From contig NZ_LN794158.1 in the NCBI RefSeq assembly GCF_000953015.1, positions 1,612,001-1,676,000 of the forward strand: 64,000 nucleotides of DNA, in the 5' to 3' direction. The position numbers and the translations under genes were made by a program. This stretch comes from Candidatus Methylopumilus turicensis. Its GTDB lineage: Bacteria; Pseudomonadota; Gammaproteobacteria; Burkholderiales; Methylophilaceae. The notes beneath the pieces are model-generated. The model did no database searches, was not told the DNA's origin, and saw only the letters and a program-made list of their open reading frames with translations. Below, in pieces: positions 1 through 10,636 of the stretch. Position 1 is the first letter of the stretch, and every line of letters starts with the position of its first letter.

Positions 1-100
1 CCAAGACTGCGTCATCTAAATAAATAGTGATGCGTGTTTTACCTCGCGCGCTAACAACACTGCCACGTTTGGCTTTGGTTAGGTTGTATTCCTTTTTCAT
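1..100 (-). CDS. BrnA/CopG-like antitoxin-type protein, 3' part outside window
   Basis: Only the first 33 codons are present; the gene runs off the left edge. The N-terminus begins MKKEYNLTKAKRGSVV and continues into a GKTRITIYLDDAVL stretch. This resembles the start of BrnA-like/CopG-like ribbon-helix-helix proteins, where a Lys/Arg-rich leader precedes a beta-strand that contacts DNA. Its ATG overlaps the TGA stop of the upstream HTH gene (ATGA), so the two are probably translationally coupled in one minus-strand operon with the toxin. Function is inferred from the N-terminus and context only. Confidence 0.55.
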   Translation of the reverse strand, partial: MKKEYNLTKAKRGSVVSARGKTRITIYLDDAVL

Positions 101-420
101 ATCAAGGCCTGCAATCCTTTACGGTCCAGGATATTTAATAGCTTTAACGATGGCCCACTTGGGTGCTTATCCCCAATTTCCCACTTTCTGACAGCTGATG
201 CGCTGGTATTCAGTACAATAGCGAGCGCACTTTGGCTAAGTTTGTAGCGGTCTCGTAGGGCACGTATTTCTTGATTGTCATATGCCCTGATGGGCTCAAG
301 ACACAGGGCCTGATAGGTTTGCATTCTGGCTTTATTGATAAAGCCAATATCGTACAAGTCTTGCGCTGACTCATAGACCGCTTCGAGAATTCCACTTTTT
401 GCCTCTTGTTTAGCCTTCAC
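97..420 (-). CDS. HTH (Xre-type) antitoxin / transcriptional regulator
   Basis: This 107-residue protein has a C-terminal helix-turn-helix at about residues 55-90. The segment RDRYKLSQSALAIVLNTSASAVRKWE is followed by a typical wing; it is split here only for description. This organisation matches HigA/NadS-type antitoxins, which sit downstream of a RelE-like toxin, bind it and repress their shared promoter. The start codon lies inside the last 11 bases of the toxin gene, and the stop overlaps the start of a third small gene, so the three form a tight minus-strand operon. Family is assigned from the HTH motif and gene order; the DNA site was not identified. Confidence 0.8.
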   Translation of the reverse strand: MKAKQEAKSGILEAVYESAQDLYDIGFINKARMQTYQALCLEPIRAYDNQEIRALRDRYKLSQSALAIVLNTSASAVRKWEIGDKHPSGPSLKLLNILDRKGLQALI

Positions 421-784
421 TTTTTACCTCCATCATTCTTTCTTCTGCCAATAGCGCATCTAAGTTCTGTTCCGATATCGCCAACAAATCTGTAGCAAGC
501 GCTTTCAATGCCTCCAACTCCGAGGGACTAATGTTTGCCTGAGCGCTTTTCTCAAAGCCATATATAAAGTAACAAGATTCGCCAAAGTTTGTCGCAACAA
601 TCGTTCTTGCTCCTGCGCGCTTCCCTTTCCCATTAACCGCCACTCGCTTTTTAACTAAGGAGCCGCCTAAATTGGCATCCACAAGACCATTGTTAATTTC
701 AACTACTGCATTCACTAATGCCGCATCGGTTAACCCTAGCTTTTTTGCCCATCGATCAAAATGCCGCGTCTTGATAATTCTCAT
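410..784 (-). CDS. RelE/HigB-family type II toxin
   Basis: A 124-residue basic protein beginning MRIIKTRHFDRWAKKLGL. It has the RelE/HigB features VKKRVAVNGKGKRAGARTIVA and CYFIYGFEKSAQANIS, the latter being the short strand and Lys-Ser-x-x-x-Asn/Ile block of the DUF1044-type RelE subgroup. Members of this family are ribosome-dependent mRNA interferases neutralised by the adjacent HTH protein. Toxin-first order and an 11-base overlap with the antitoxin gene fit the higBA/NadS arrangement. The protein looks intact. Whether it is active cannot be told from sequence. Confidence 0.8.
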   Translation of the reverse strand: MRIIKTRHFDRWAKKLGLTDAALVNAVVEINNGLVDANLGGSLVKKRVAVNGKGKRAGARTIVATNFGESCYFIYGFEKSAQANISPSELEALKALATDLLAISEQNLDALLAEERMMEVKSEG

Positions 785-861
785 AAATTATGCCACTAGG
801 TGATATAGATGTAAATTTTAATTCTTTGTAATTAGTACAACATCTCACCAAAGAGCGGCAT

Positions 862-884
862 AAAAAAAGCCGCATAAGCGGCTT
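862..884 (-). terminator. Rho-independent terminator of dgt
   Basis: The inverted repeat AAGCCGC-ATAA-GCGGCTT (867-884) is followed, on the minus strand, by a T-tract (the A-run at 862-868). It lies 24 bases after the dgt stop codon. Confidence 0.75.
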
Positions 885-907
885 CTGTTAACAAAAATGG
901 TCACTAT

Positions 908-2047
908 TTATAATTCACGATCCGATACCGTAAATAATCGCTGATATTCTCTTATGGCGTAGCGGTCTGTCATGCCAGCAATATAATCAGCAACTGCGCG
1001 GGCTTGGTCAGTTTGACTATCTGGCTTTGCTCTCTGCTGAAACTCATCAGGCATGAGTTTTACATCTTGCATAAAGATCTGAAACAAATCGCGCACGATG
1101 CGTTGTGCTTTTGAGGTCATGCGATTGACGCGGTAGTGCTGATATAAATTTGTGCGCAAAAAGCGTTTGAGTTCGGTTTGTTGTTCACGCATGGCTGGGC
1201 TAAAGCTAATCAGCATGGCATTGCTACGCACATCATCAACTGTCTTTGGCGCGGCATTGGCAATATTAGTATTGCTTTGCGCACACAAATCGACCACCAG
1301 CGCATTAATCATGCGGCGCACGGTTTCATGAATGAGTCTGCGACCAGTGAGTTCTGGATATTGAGTGCGTACCTTATTCAGGTTGTCTGCAAACAAGGTG
1401 ACTTGTTCTAATTGTTCTAAAGTAATGAGCCCCGAACGCAAACCATCGTCCACATCGTGGTTGTTGTAAGCAATCTCATCAGCCAGATTAGTAAGCTGCG
1501 CTTCTAAAGATGGTTGTTCTTTATTAATAAAGCGCTCGCCCACATCGCCTAGCAACTTTGCGTTATTCAAAGAACAATGTTTGAGAATGCCTTCACGAAG
1601 TTCAAAGGTAAGATTCAAGCCATCAAACTCGGCATAGCGTTGTTCTAGCAAATCCACCACACGGAGCGATTGAAGATTGTGCTCAAAGCCACCAAAGTCG
1701 CGCATGCATTCATTGAGGGCATCCTGGCCTGCATGGCCGAAAGGCGTGTGGCCTAAATCATGCGCCAAGGCGATGCCTTCAACCAAGTCTTCATGTAAGT
1801 TTAAATTGCGGGCAATGGCGCGGCCGATTTGGGCAACTTCAAGACTGTGGGTGAGACGTGTGCGGAATAAATCGCCTTCGTGGTTCACAAAGACTTGGGT
1901 TTTGTATTCCAAACGACGAAATGCACTGGAATGAATGATACGGTCGCGGTCGCGCTGAAATTGATTGCGTCCTTGCGGATCGGACTCTTGAAATTTTCTG
2001 CCACGCGATTGGGCAGGATTAGCGGCGTAACTTGCGAGTGTTGTCAT
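908..2047 (-). CDS. dgt: Deoxyguanosinetriphosphate triphosphohydrolase-like HD protein
   Basis: A 379-residue member of the dGTPase-like HD phosphohydrolases, which cleave dNTPs to nucleoside plus triphosphate. The metal-binding motifs are visible: [15 protein letters not shown] (first His), [15 protein letters not shown] (the HD pair) and [16 protein letters not shown] (third Asp). The N-terminal block [15 protein letters not shown] is also characteristic. Length fits the shorter 'type 2' dgt-like proteins rather than the 505-residue E. coli enzyme. The gene sits immediately before aroB-aroK, as commonly seen in Betaproteobacteria, and ends at a clear terminator. Substrate preference among dNTPs cannot be read from the sequence. 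Confidence 0.93.
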   Translation of the reverse strand: MTTLASYAANPAQSRGRKFQESDPQGRNQFQRDRDRIIHSSAFRRLEYKTQVFVNHEGDLFRTRLTHSLEVAQIGRAIARNLNLHEDLVEGIALAHDLGHTPFGHAGQDALNECMRDFGGFEHNLQSLRVVDLLEQRYAEFDGLNLTFELREGILKHCSLNNAKLLGDVGERFINKEQPSLEAQLTNLADEIAYNNHDVDDGLRSGLITLEQLEQVTLFADNLNKVRTQYPELTGRRLIHETVRRMINALVVDLCAQSNTNIANAAPKTVDDVRSNAMLISFSPAMREQQTELKRFLRTNLYQHYRVNRMTSKAQRIVRDLFQIFMQDVKLMPDEFQQRAKPDSQTDQARAVADYIAGMTDRYAIREYQRLFTVSDREL

Positions 2048-2072
2048 TTGTTGCCTTTAATTACAGATAATT

Positions 2073-2100
2073 TGGATGCCGCATCAAGTGCGGCATGACA
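2073..2100. repeat. Dispersed palindromic repeat, copy 1
   Basis: The palindrome TGCCGCATCAAGTGCGGCA, flanked by TGGA and TGACA, belongs to the same family as the two units at 7028-7107. It lies in the dgt-aroB spacer. Confidence 0.7.
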
Positions 2101-2116
2101 GCAAAACAAAAACGGT

Positions 2117-2203
2117 GTGTCACCCCGCACTTTGGCGTGTGAATAATCTGTTTTAACAGATATATTACACGGACAAGACCCTTGCGGTTTGATGCGGGGT
2201 CTA
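2117..2203. repeat. Dispersed palindromic repeat, copy 2, interrupted
   Basis: The left half TGTCACCCCGCACTT (to 2132) and right half GATGCGGGGTC (2191-2201) would together form one repeat unit matching the copy at 7080-7107. They are separated by about 58 bases that contain their own hairpin: ATCTGTT-TT-AACAGAT with outer CGTGT/ACACG arms. Confidence 0.55.
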
Positions 2204-2215
2204 GATTTTAGATTC

Positions 2216-3301
2216 CTAAAGGCTCAATGTTTGACGAAGCGCTTCAGCTGGGTAGTCACTTGTCACCACAGACTTGCCAATGCCTTGTTGCAGGACGAGG
2301 CGGATTTTTCCATCCACCACTTTTTTATCTAGCCCCATTAAATCGATATATTTATCGACCCCTAATTTTGGTGCTTCGATTGGCAAATTAGCCGCCTTGA
2401 AAATTTTTGAGATACGCGCCACTTCAGCATCATTTAGCCAGCCGAGGCGTTTTGATAAATCTGCCGCCATTATGGTGCCAGCGGCTACCGCTTCGCCGTG
2501 CAACCACACGCCATAGCCCATCGCGTTTTCAACGGCATGACCAAAGGTATGGCCTAAATTAAGCGTGGCACGCTCGCCCGTTTCATGTTCGTCCGCCGCA
2601 ACAACGTCCGCTTTATTTTGGCATGAGCGATAAATGGCTTCTGAAGTGACTGCTGTATCCAAGGCCATTAACTTAACTATATTAGATTCTAGCCAATCAA
2701 AAAACTTAACATCGCGAATCAGGCCATATTTAATGACCTCTGCCACGCCAGCTGAAAGCTCTCTTGCTGGGAGTGTTTTAAGCGTTTCGGTATCAGCCAA
2801 CACCAACTGCGGCTGATAAAACGCACCGATCATGTTTTTACCCAGCGGATGGTTGATGCCTGTTTTGCCACCCACAGAGGAATCCACTTGCGAGAGCAAA
2901 GTGGTGGGAATTTGTATAAAAGGCACACCGCGCAAATAGGTTGCGGCGGCATAGCCTGTCATATCGCCTATCACTCCACCGCCCAGCGCGATCAGTGTGG
3001 TGCTTCGCTCGCAACGGTTTTGCAAAAGCGCGTCATATATAAGGTTAAGGGTTTCAGTATTTTTATAAGCTTCGCCATCCGGCAAGATAATCTCAATCAC
3101 CTTAACACCAGCCATACGGAGTGGCTCAGCCAATTGCGCCATATATAAAGGTGCAACCGTGGTATTGCTGACAATCGCGACCTGTTTACGCTTAAGATGC
3201 GGCAGAATCAATTCCGCTTGGCTTAATAAATGTTGGCCAATATGAATTGGATAACTGCGATCACCCAATGAGACTTCTAGCGTTTGCATAGTTGATGCCA
3301 T
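2216..3301 (-). CDS. aroB: 3-dehydroquinate synthase
   Basis: A 361-residue enzyme of the shikimate pathway that converts DAHP to 3-dehydroquinate, using NAD and a divalent metal. Visible signatures are the NAD-binding [20 protein letters not shown] block (about residues 105-125), the substrate loop [20 protein letters not shown], and the metal ligands in [16 protein letters not shown] and WLHGEAV. Length is normal for the family. Its ATG abuts the aroK stop codon, so aroK-aroB are read together from the minus strand, feeding chorismate to the trp genes nearby. Confidence 0.97.
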   Translation of the reverse strand: MASTMQTLEVSLGDRSYPIHIGQHLLSQAELILPHLKRKQVAIVSNTTVAPLYMAQLAEPLRMAGVKVIEIILPDGEAYKNTETLNLIYDALLQNRCERSTTLIALGGGVIGDMTGYAAATYLRGVPFIQIPTTLLSQVDSSVGGKTGINHPLGKNMIGAFYQPQLVLADTETLKTLPARELSAGVAEVIKYGLIRDVKFFDWLESNIVKLMALDTAVTSEAIYRSCQNKADVVAADEHETGERATLNLGHTFGHAVENAMGYGVWLHGEAVAAGTIMAADLSKRLGWLNDAEVARISKIFKAANLPIEAPKLGVDKYIDLMGLDKKVVDGKIRLVLQQGIGKSVVTSDYPAEALRQTLSL

Positions 3302-3850
3302 TTAAATTTGAGGCTCCGAGGTTGAGTAGCCGAGTAACGCTTGGATTTTTTCCACGATATTAATCACGGGCTGATTGCCGGTGTCGACAATATGGTGGGC
3401 AATTTCACGATAAAACGGATCACGTTCATTAAACAATTGCTCAAGTTTGGCTTGGGCATTGGTGTTTTGTAAAAGCGGGCGATTGCGATCAAAGCGCGTG
3501 CGCAAATATAGGTCATGCACACTTGCACGCAAATAAATCACTATCCCACGACTCCCAAGATTCTGACGGTTTTCAGCAGACAACACGGCCCCACCGCCTG
3601 TGGCTAGCACGATGTTATCAAGCTGGGTAAGCTCATCAATCATGCCAACTTCGCGCTTGCGAAAACCCGCCTCACCTTCCATTTCAAATATAATCGGGAC
3701 CCGAACGCCAGTTCGCTTTTCAATTTCTTGATCGGTATCGTAAAAGTCTAATTCGAGATTTTTAGCGAGAAACCGGCCAACCGTGGTTTTCCCCGCACCC
3801 ATCAAGCCGACAAAAAATATTTTAGGCAATTTAGCAATCCATTCAGGCAA
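3302..3850 (-). CDS. aroK: Shikimate kinase
   Basis: A 182-residue P-loop kinase that phosphorylates shikimate with ATP. The Walker A motif [12 protein letters not shown] is at about residues 16-27. It is followed by the shikimate-binding [20 protein letters not shown] and ATGGGAVL motifs and the lid arginines in [11 protein letters not shown]. The only start in frame after an upstream stop is TTG at 3850. A second TTG eight codons further in would leave only LPKIFFVG before the P-loop. The gene lies first in the aroK-aroB pair and diverges from the PBP gene; the pilMNOPQ cluster often found here is absent. Confidence 0.95.
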   Translation of the reverse strand: MPEWIAKLPKIFFVGLMGAGKTTVGRFLAKNLELDFYDTDQEIEKRTGVRVPIIFEMEGEAGFRKREVGMIDELTQLDNIVLATGGGAVLSAENRQNLGSRGIVIYLRASVHDLYLRTRFDRNRPLLQNTNAQAKLEQLFNERDPFYREIAHHIVDTGNQPVINIVEKIQALLGYSTSEPQI

Positions 3851-4016
3851 TCAAAATGCCCATCACTTATATGAATAGCATTTTAAGGGAATCTTAATAG
3901 ATTGTCAGATATTGCTTTTTTTCGACACCAACAGACCTCGCTTTAAAATTATTTTTTAGTTTGTAACTTAAGCCACATATAATGACTTTTTTGATACTTC
4001 AAGCTCTCTTTTATCT

Positions 4017-6344
4017 ATGTTCCTAAAAAATTGGTGGTTGTTTTTGGTGATGTCTTTCTTGGCGCTACTGACTGTGGTGGCCTTGATGGTGGGACTGGCT
4101 GCCGCGCTGATTTATCCAGATTTGCCTTCCTTAGAAGCCCTTACTAATTACCAACCAAAACTACCATTGCGCGTTTATTCAGAAGATGGTTTTTTATTGG
4201 CTGAGTATGGCGAAGAGCGTCGGGCATTTGTGGACATTAGCAATGTCCCGCTGAACATGAAATCTGCCGTTATTGCGATTGAAGACAGACGCTTTTATCA
4301 ACATGGCGGCATTGATACTAAGGGCATTCTGCGTGCAGCGATGAACAATGTAACTGGGGGCTCAAAAGAAGGCGCAAGTACCATCACCATGCAAGTGGCG
4401 CGTAACTTTTTCTTATCGAGCGAGCGAAGTCTCAAACGCAAACTCAATGAGGCCATGCTGGCGATTAAAATTGAACACAGCTTGCCTAAAGACAAAATCT
4501 TAGAGCTTTATATTAATCAAATTTACCTAGGCCAGCGTGCCTATGGCTTTGCGGCAGCTGCGCAAGTGTATTATGGCAAACCACTCAATAAGCTCAATCT
4601 TGCCGAAACTGCGTTATTAGCAGGGCTTCCAAAAGCCCCAACCAGCTACAATCCATTTACACATCCCAAGCGGGCGATTAAGCGTCAACATGAAGTGTTA
4701 CGTGATATGCGTCGTGGTGGCTTTATTGATGAAGCGACTTATCAAGCCGCACTCAAAGAGCCGCTACGATTTAAAACCTCACAACAATCACGCGATCTTG
4801 CCGCTGATTATGTGGGTGAAATTGTGCGTCAAACCATGTATGAGCGTTACCAAGACCAGATTTATAGTAGTGGCTTGAAGGTTTATACGACCATCATTAA
4901 AGCTGACCAAGAAGCGGCCAATACCGCCATTGCGCAAGGCATCATGGAATACGATTTACGCCATGGATATCGGGGCCCTGAAGGCTACGTTGCGCCAAGT
5001 GAATTAAGCGGCGATAACGCGAATCAAACGATGGAAAAAGCCATCGATTCACTTGAGACATTTGGCGGATTGTCTCCTGCAATTGTGACTAAAATCACTG
5101 ACAAATCAGTACGCATTCACACCAGTAGTGGCGAGGATGTGCAAATTGAAGCTGAAGGATTAGCACTGGTGAATCGCGCCTTGCATGACCCCAAAGTCAG
5201 CGAAAAAATTAAAATCAAAGTGGGCTCAATTGTGCGTGTTGCTAAAGATGGAGAGCGTTGGAGAATCACACAACTCCCTCAAGTCGAGTCTGCATTTGTT
5301 TCACTTGACCCTAAAAATGGCGCTGTGCGAGCACTAGTAGGGGGCTTTGACTTTAACCGTAATAAATTCAACCATGTCACCCAAGCTTGGCGTCAACCAG
5401 GCTCTAGTTTTAAACCATTTATTTATTCTGCGGCATTAGAAAAAGGCTTTACACCGGCGAGTGTGATTGATGATGCGCCGATTTCTTTTCCTGCTAGTTT
5501 CACAGGTAGCGGCAGTAGTTGGGAGCCGCACAACTTCGATGGAAAATATGAAGGCCCAATGCGCTTAAGAACGGCACTTACCAAATCTAAAAACATGGTG
5601 TCGATCCGCGTGCTCAATTCGATTGGGGTTGAATATGCGCAAGATTACATCACGCGCTTTGGCTTTTCAGCAAAAGATCATCCTGCTTATTTAACCATGG
5701 CACTTGGCGCAGGCTCGGTGACGCCATGGCAAATGGCCCAAGCCTATGCCGTATTTGCCAATGGCGGTTATCGCGTCAACCCTTTCTTAATTAGTCGAAT
5801 TGAAGATAGTAAAGGGAAGATCATCGAAGAAACAAAATTCGTCGAGGCTGGCAACACCGCCGAGCGGGTGATCGATGAGCGGAATGCTTTTTTGATGACC
5901 TCCATGATGCATGACGTCACACAAATTGGCACGGCGGCAAAAGCGCGACAACTTGGCCGAAGTGACTTGGCGGGTAAAACAGGAACGACCAATAATCATA
6001 TTGACACTTGGTTTGCTGGCTTTAATCCTAAACAAGTCGCTGTGGTGTGGATGGGCTATGACAAACCGCAATCACTAGGGGGATCTGAAACCGGTGGTTC
6101 AGCAGCACTGCCTATTTGGATTAAATATATGAGCTTGGCTTTAAGAGGGGTTGCAGATAACTATATCAATCCCCCTGATGGTGTTGCTTCGATTCGAATT
6201 AATTTAAAAACTGGCAATCGTGCACATGAAGATGAAAGTGGATTTTATGAGTACTTCTATCAAGAATACCCACCGCCAGAAAAAGGGAGCACTGGCGCAA
6301 GCGCAATTGCGACAGATGCGACCGACACCAACGCGCTGTATTAG
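4017..6344 (+). CDS. mrcA: Class A penicillin-binding protein 1A
   Basis: A 775-residue bifunctional peptidoglycan synthase. One N-terminal membrane anchor (about residues 7-30) is followed by a family 51 glycosyltransferase domain with the catalytic EDRRFYQHGGID motif and the GASTITMQVARN block. The C-terminal transpeptidase domain carries SxxK (PGSSFKPF), SxN (SKN in TKSKNMVS) and KTG (AGKTGTTNNH). The protein would act at the outer face of the inner membrane in cell elongation. Length is slightly shorter than E. coli PBP1A (850). It diverges from aroK, a conserved proteobacterial arrangement. No strong ribosome-binding site precedes the ATG. Confidence 0.95.
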   Translation: MFLKNWWLFLVMSFLALLTVVALMVGLAAALIYPDLPSLEALTNYQPKLPLRVYSEDGFLLAEYGEERRAFVDISNVPLNMKSAVIAIEDRRFYQHGGIDTKGILRAAMNNVTGGSKEGASTITMQVARNFFLSSERSLKRKLNEAMLAIKIEHSLPKDKILELYINQIYLGQRAYGFAAAAQVYYGKPLNKLNLAETALLAGLPKAPTSYNPFTHPKRAIKRQHEVLRDMRRGGFIDEATYQAALKEPLRFKTSQQSRDLAADYVGEIVRQTMYERYQDQIYSSGLKVYTTIIKADQEAANTAIAQGIMEYDLRHGYRGPEGYVAPSELSGDNANQTMEKAIDSLETFGGLSPAIVTKITDKSVRIHTSSGEDVQIEAEGLALVNRALHDPKVSEKIKIKVGSIVRVAKDGERWRITQLPQVESAFVSLDPKNGAVRALVGGFDFNRNKFNHVTQAWRQPGSSFKPFIYSAALEKGFTPASVIDDAPISFPASFTGSGSSWEPHNFDGKYEGPMRLRTALTKSKNMVSIRVLNSIGVEYAQDYITRFGFSAKDHPAYLTMALGAGSVTPWQMAQAYAVFANGGYRVNPFLISRIEDSKGKIIEETKFVEAGNTAERVIDERNAFLMTSMMHDVTQIGTAAKARQLGRSDLAGKTGTTNNHIDTWFAGFNPKQVAVVWMGYDKPQSLGGSETGGSAALPIWIKYMSLALRGVADNYINPPDGVASIRINLKTGNRAHEDESGFYEYFYQEYPPPEKGSTGASAIATDATDTNALY

Positions 6345-6356
6345 TGAGTAGTGATC

Positions 6357-7007
6357 ATGGCAAAAGATAACGGCGGACGACAGTCACAATTGCGCCAATT
6401 AGTAGCGCAGCAAGCGGCTCGCATGATGGCCGAAGATGGCGTTTCGGATTACGGCTATGCAAAGAAAAAAGCCGGACGCCAGCTAGGCGTGGTGGATGCC
6501 AACTGTTTGCCATCGAATGCTGAAATTGAAGAAGAGATTCGGCTTTTTCATGAGATATACAATAGCGATGATCAACCAGAGGCCTTGCGTATACTGCGTC
6601 AAGATGCGCTGGCTACCATGCAAATCTTTGCGCGCTTTAACCCTCACTTAACAGGCAGCGTGCTCGATGGCACCGCCGGGCAATACGCTGAAACCAACAT
6701 TCACTTATTCGCAGATAGTGCAAAAGATGTTGAAATTTTTTTGCTCAACCAGCAAATTCCTTACGACAGCAACGACAAGTCTTACCGCGTAAGAGATAGA
6801 AAATCTGGTGATAAAAAAACGAGCGGTAAAAATAGTGAGCGCTTGAAAGTGCCCATGTTCACGCTTGAAGGACCCAATGGCTTTATTAAGCTCAGCGTGT
6901 TTGAGTTTGACGATATTCGCTTTTCAACGAAAAGCGTGGTGAATGGCGGAAATGCAGATCGAGTAGATGCTGAAGGACTCAGGATTTTATTAAACCAAAA
7001 TAGTTAA
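6357..7007 (+). CDS. Conserved hypothetical protein, nucleotidyltransferase-like
   Basis: I recognise this only as a conserved betaproteobacterial protein of about 216 residues. A Lys/Arg/Gln-rich N-terminus with predicted helix is followed by a region (residues about 95-125: LTGSVLDGTAGQYAETNIHLFAD) that recalls the GS...D core of nucleotidyltransferases, without an intact DxD. The middle contains a highly charged linker (RDRKSGDKKTSGKNSER). It starts 12 bases after the PBP gene and may be co-transcribed. ATG at 6357 is preferred, but an in-frame GTG at 6351 is possible. Function is unknown. Confidence 0.7.
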   Translation: MAKDNGGRQSQLRQLVAQQAARMMAEDGVSDYGYAKKKAGRQLGVVDANCLPSNAEIEEEIRLFHEIYNSDDQPEALRILRQDALATMQIFARFNPHLTGSVLDGTAGQYAETNIHLFADSAKDVEIFLLNQQIPYDSNDKSYRVRDRKSGDKKTSGKNSERLKVPMFTLEGPNGFIKLSVFEFDDIRFSTKSVVNGGNADRVDAEGLRILLNQNS

Positions 7008-7027
7008 CCAGCACAGAATAGTGGATC

Positions 7028-7107
7028 GTCATGCCGGACTTGATCCGGCATCCATGTTGAATTTCAAAATCATTTAAAATGGACCCCGCATCAAGTGCGG
7101 GGTGACA
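7028..7107. repeat. Pair of palindromic repeats in opposite orientation
   Basis: Unit A (7028-7054) has ATGCCGGACTTGATCCGGCAT between GTC and CCA. Unit B (7080-7107) has the arms CCCCGCA and TGCGGGG around TCAAG, flanked by TGGA and TGACA. Both are variants of the element at 2073-2100. They occupy the convergent spacer between the hypothetical gene and hemB. Confidence 0.75.
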
Positions 7108-7146
7108 TGGAAGATTTTTACTGAGAATATGGTAAGAAAAGAATAT

Positions 7147-8157
<1,011 letters not shown>

Positions 8158-8173
8158 TTATCCTCTAGCGCAA

Positions 8174-8986
8174 TTAAGATGAACAACCTGAGGCTGGCGA
8201 TGCAAACACGCGAGCAAGCTCAGCGCCCGGGTCTGGTTGACGCATAAACGCTTCACCGACCAAGAATGCATTCACTTGATTGTTCATCATCAATGACACA
8301 TCTTCTGGCGTGAAAATGCCAGACTCGGTGACCACAAAACGATCTTCCGGCATCAGCTTCAATAAATCTAGCGTGGTCTGCAATGTCACGTCAAACGTGC
8401 GTAAATTACGGTTGTTAATCCCGATGAGCGGCGTTTCTAATTGCAAGGCTAATTGCAACTCGTCAGCATCATGCACTTCCACCAACACGGCCATGCCGAG
8501 GTCGTGCGAAAGTTCTTCCAACTCTTTCATTTGCGCTAACTCAAGCGCAGCAGCAATCAGCAAAATACAATCGGCACCCATCGCACGTGCTTCATAGACT
8601 TGGTATGGATCAATCATGAAATCTTTGCGTAACACAGGCAATTTACAAGCCGCGCGTGCTTGTTTCAAGTATTCAGGTGATCCCTGAAAATACTGTTGAT
8701 CGGTTAATACTGACAAACATGCTGCGCCGCCTTTTTCATAAGATTTAGCGATTTCTGCAGGATTGAAATTTTCACGAATCACGCCTTTTGAAGGGCTCGC
8801 TTTTTTAATTTCAGCAATGACCGCAGGTAAATTCGCATCCACTTTATTAAAAATGTTGCCGACGAAATCTCTTGGGTCAGGCTCGTTGTAGGCCTCTACA
8901 CGAAGATCATCGAGTGATTTAATTGCTTGAGCGGCGGCAACTTCCTCACGTTTCGTGGCTAAAATTTTATTTAAAATGTCTGACAT
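8174..8986 (-). CDS. trpC: Indole-3-glycerol phosphate synthase
   Basis: A 270-residue TIM-barrel enzyme that converts CdRP to indole-3-glycerol phosphate in tryptophan synthesis. Signatures include [19 protein letters not shown] (phosphate-anchoring and catalytic Lys region), [33 protein letters not shown] and the C-terminal phosphate loop [10 protein letters not shown]. It is monofunctional (no trpF fusion). It is the last gene of the minus-strand trpE-trpG-trpD-trpC operon, 42 bases after trpD. Confidence 0.97.
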   Translation of the reverse strand: MSDILNKILATKREEVAAAQAIKSLDDLRVEAYNEPDPRDFVGNIFNKVDANLPAVIAEIKKASPSKGVIRENFNPAEIAKSYEKGGAACLSVLTDQQYFQGSPEYLKQARAACKLPVLRKDFMIDPYQVYEARAMGADCILLIAAALELAQMKELEELSHDLGMAVLVEVHDADELQLALQLETPLIGINNRNLRTFDVTLQTTLDLLKLMPEDRFVVTESGIFTPEDVSLMMNNQVNAFLVGEAFMRQPDPGAELARVFASPASGCSS

Positions 8987-9028
8987 AACTACCTTTTTAG
9001 GCTCGATTTGGTTTAACTTCGAATGGAG

Positions 9029-10063
9029 TTAAGTTTGATGAGATCGCACAATTAACTGTTTTAATTTCTCTAGCGCAGCACCGCAACCAATCACTTCAGC
9101 CGCTTTTTGAACGCCAGCTTTCAGATTTTCGGCTTGGCCTGATACATAAATCGCAGCACCAGCATTCATGAGCACGATATCTCTGGCAGCGCTTGATTTT
9201 TCATTTCGAGGCTTGCCATTTAACACATCCAAGATCATGGCTTTAGATTCTTCTGCGTTTTGGATTTGAATGTCATTGAGACGATGTATTGCTAAGCCTA
9301 ATTGGCTAGGATTAATCACATACTCGGTCACTTGACCATTTTTCAGCTCAGCTACATAGGTGTCACCAGTGAATGAAATTTCATCCATACCATCGGCACC
9401 GTGAACCACCAGCACATGCTCACTCCCAAGTTGCTGTAAGACTTTCGCAAGCTTACCAGTGAGACTTTTATCAAACACACCCATGACCTGACGACGCGCT
9501 GTCGCTGGATTTGTCATTGGGCCAAGTAAGTTAAACAAAGTACGAACACCCAGCTCTCGGCGCACAGGGGCGGCATATTTCATCGCGCTGTGATGATTTG
9601 GGGCAAACATAAAACCAATACCAATTGCATTCACGCACTCAGCCACTTGCGCCGGCGTTTGGTTGACATTCACGCCCAGCGCTTCGAGCACATCTGCACT
9701 ACCGCAAGTTGAAGAAACAGAACGCCCACCATGCTTTGCTACAGTCGCGCCTGCCGCTGCCGCTACAAAAGCGGATACGGTTGAAACATTAAATGTTTGG
9801 ATTCCATCGCCGCCAGTTCCGCAAGTATCAATCAAATGGGAAGCATCTTGAATGTCGACTTTGGTAGAAAGTTCGCGCATCACCATCGCGGCAGCAGCAA
9901 TCTCATCGACCGTTTCACCTTTGGCACGAAGTGCAATGAGAAAAGCTGAAATCTGTGCCGGCGTCAGTTCGCCGCTCATCACTTGATGCATAACGTCCAA
10001 CATCCCGCTTTGCGTCAGATCTTGACGCTCAAGCAATTGACTAAGAACGTCTTTAAACGCCAT
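9029..10063 (-). CDS. trpD: Anthranilate phosphoribosyltransferase
   Basis: A 344-residue type 3 phosphoribosyltransferase that joins anthranilate to PRPP. The PRPP loop DTCGTGGDG, the KHGGRSVSSTCGSADVLEALG block and the RRELGVRTLFNLLGPMTNPA segment with anthranilate-contacting Arg are all present. It is separate from trpG, unlike the E. coli fusion. It starts 3 bases after trpG ends, so the two are tightly linked in the trpEGDC operon. Confidence 0.97.
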   Translation of the reverse strand: MAFKDVLSQLLERQDLTQSGMLDVMHQVMSGELTPAQISAFLIALRAKGETVDEIAAAAMVMRELSTKVDIQDASHLIDTCGTGGDGIQTFNVSTVSAFVAAAAGATVAKHGGRSVSSTCGSADVLEALGVNVNQTPAQVAECVNAIGIGFMFAPNHHSAMKYAAPVRRELGVRTLFNLLGPMTNPATARRQVMGVFDKSLTGKLAKVLQQLGSEHVLVVHGADGMDEISFTGDTYVAELKNGQVTEYVINPSQLGLAIHRLNDIQIQNAEESKAMILDVLNGKPRNEKSSAARDIVLMNAGAAIYVSGQAENLKAGVQKAAEVIGCGAALEKLKQLIVRSHQT

Positions 10064-10066
10064 GGC

Positions 10067-10633
10067 TTAGTTGGCCTTCAAAAAGTTATTAAGTAGCTCA
10101 TGACCATACTCAGTCAAAATCGACTCAGGATGGAATTGCACACCTTCAACCGCTAACGTTTTATGGCGCACCCCCATAATCTCACCATCATCCGTCCATG
10201 CGGTAATTTCAAGACAATCAGGAATGCTTTCACGCTCAATCACCAATGAGTGATAACGCGTCGCCGTATATGGATTAGGCAGGTCTTTAAACACACCAAT
10301 ATTTTTATGATGAATCAATGATGTTTTACCGTGCATCAATTGTTTTGCATGCACAATTTTACCACCAAAAGCTTGGCCGATACTTTGATGCCCCAAACAC
10401 ACACCAAGCAAAGGAATTTTGCCTGCAAACTCATGAATCAATGGCACAGAAATGCCCGCTTCATTTGGGGTACATGGGCCGGGTGAAATCACAATATGGT
10501 CGGGATTGAGCGACTTTATTTTAGCTAAGTCAATTTCATCATTACGGTAAACCTGCACATCTTGACCTAGTTCAGCCAAATATTGCACGAGGTTATAGGT
10601 AAAGGAGTCGTAATTATCAATCATTAATAGCAT
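10067..10633 (-). CDS. trpG: Anthranilate synthase component II (glutamine amidotransferase)
   Basis: A 188-residue class I glutamine amidotransferase that supplies ammonia to TrpE. The catalytic Cys sits in [18 protein letters not shown], with the His-Glu pair in [16 protein letters not shown]; the N-terminal [19 protein letters not shown] is typical. In Betaproteobacteria this protein often doubles as PabA for folate synthesis. It lies between trpE and trpD with only 3-base gaps. Confidence 0.96.
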   Translation of the reverse strand: MLLMIDNYDSFTYNLVQYLAELGQDVQVYRNDEIDLAKIKSLNPDHIVISPGPCTPNEAGISVPLIHEFAGKIPLLGVCLGHQSIGQAFGGKIVHAKQLMHGKTSLIHHKNIGVFKDLPNPYTATRYHSLVIERESIPDCLEITAWTDDGEIMGVRHKTLAVEGVQFHPESILTEYGHELLNNFLKAN

Positions 10634-10636
10634 GGC

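Noticed and set aside
5787-6071. Open frame antisense to the PBP gene
   Set aside because: It is a shadow of the transpeptidase domain with no ribosome-binding site or recognisable protein features.
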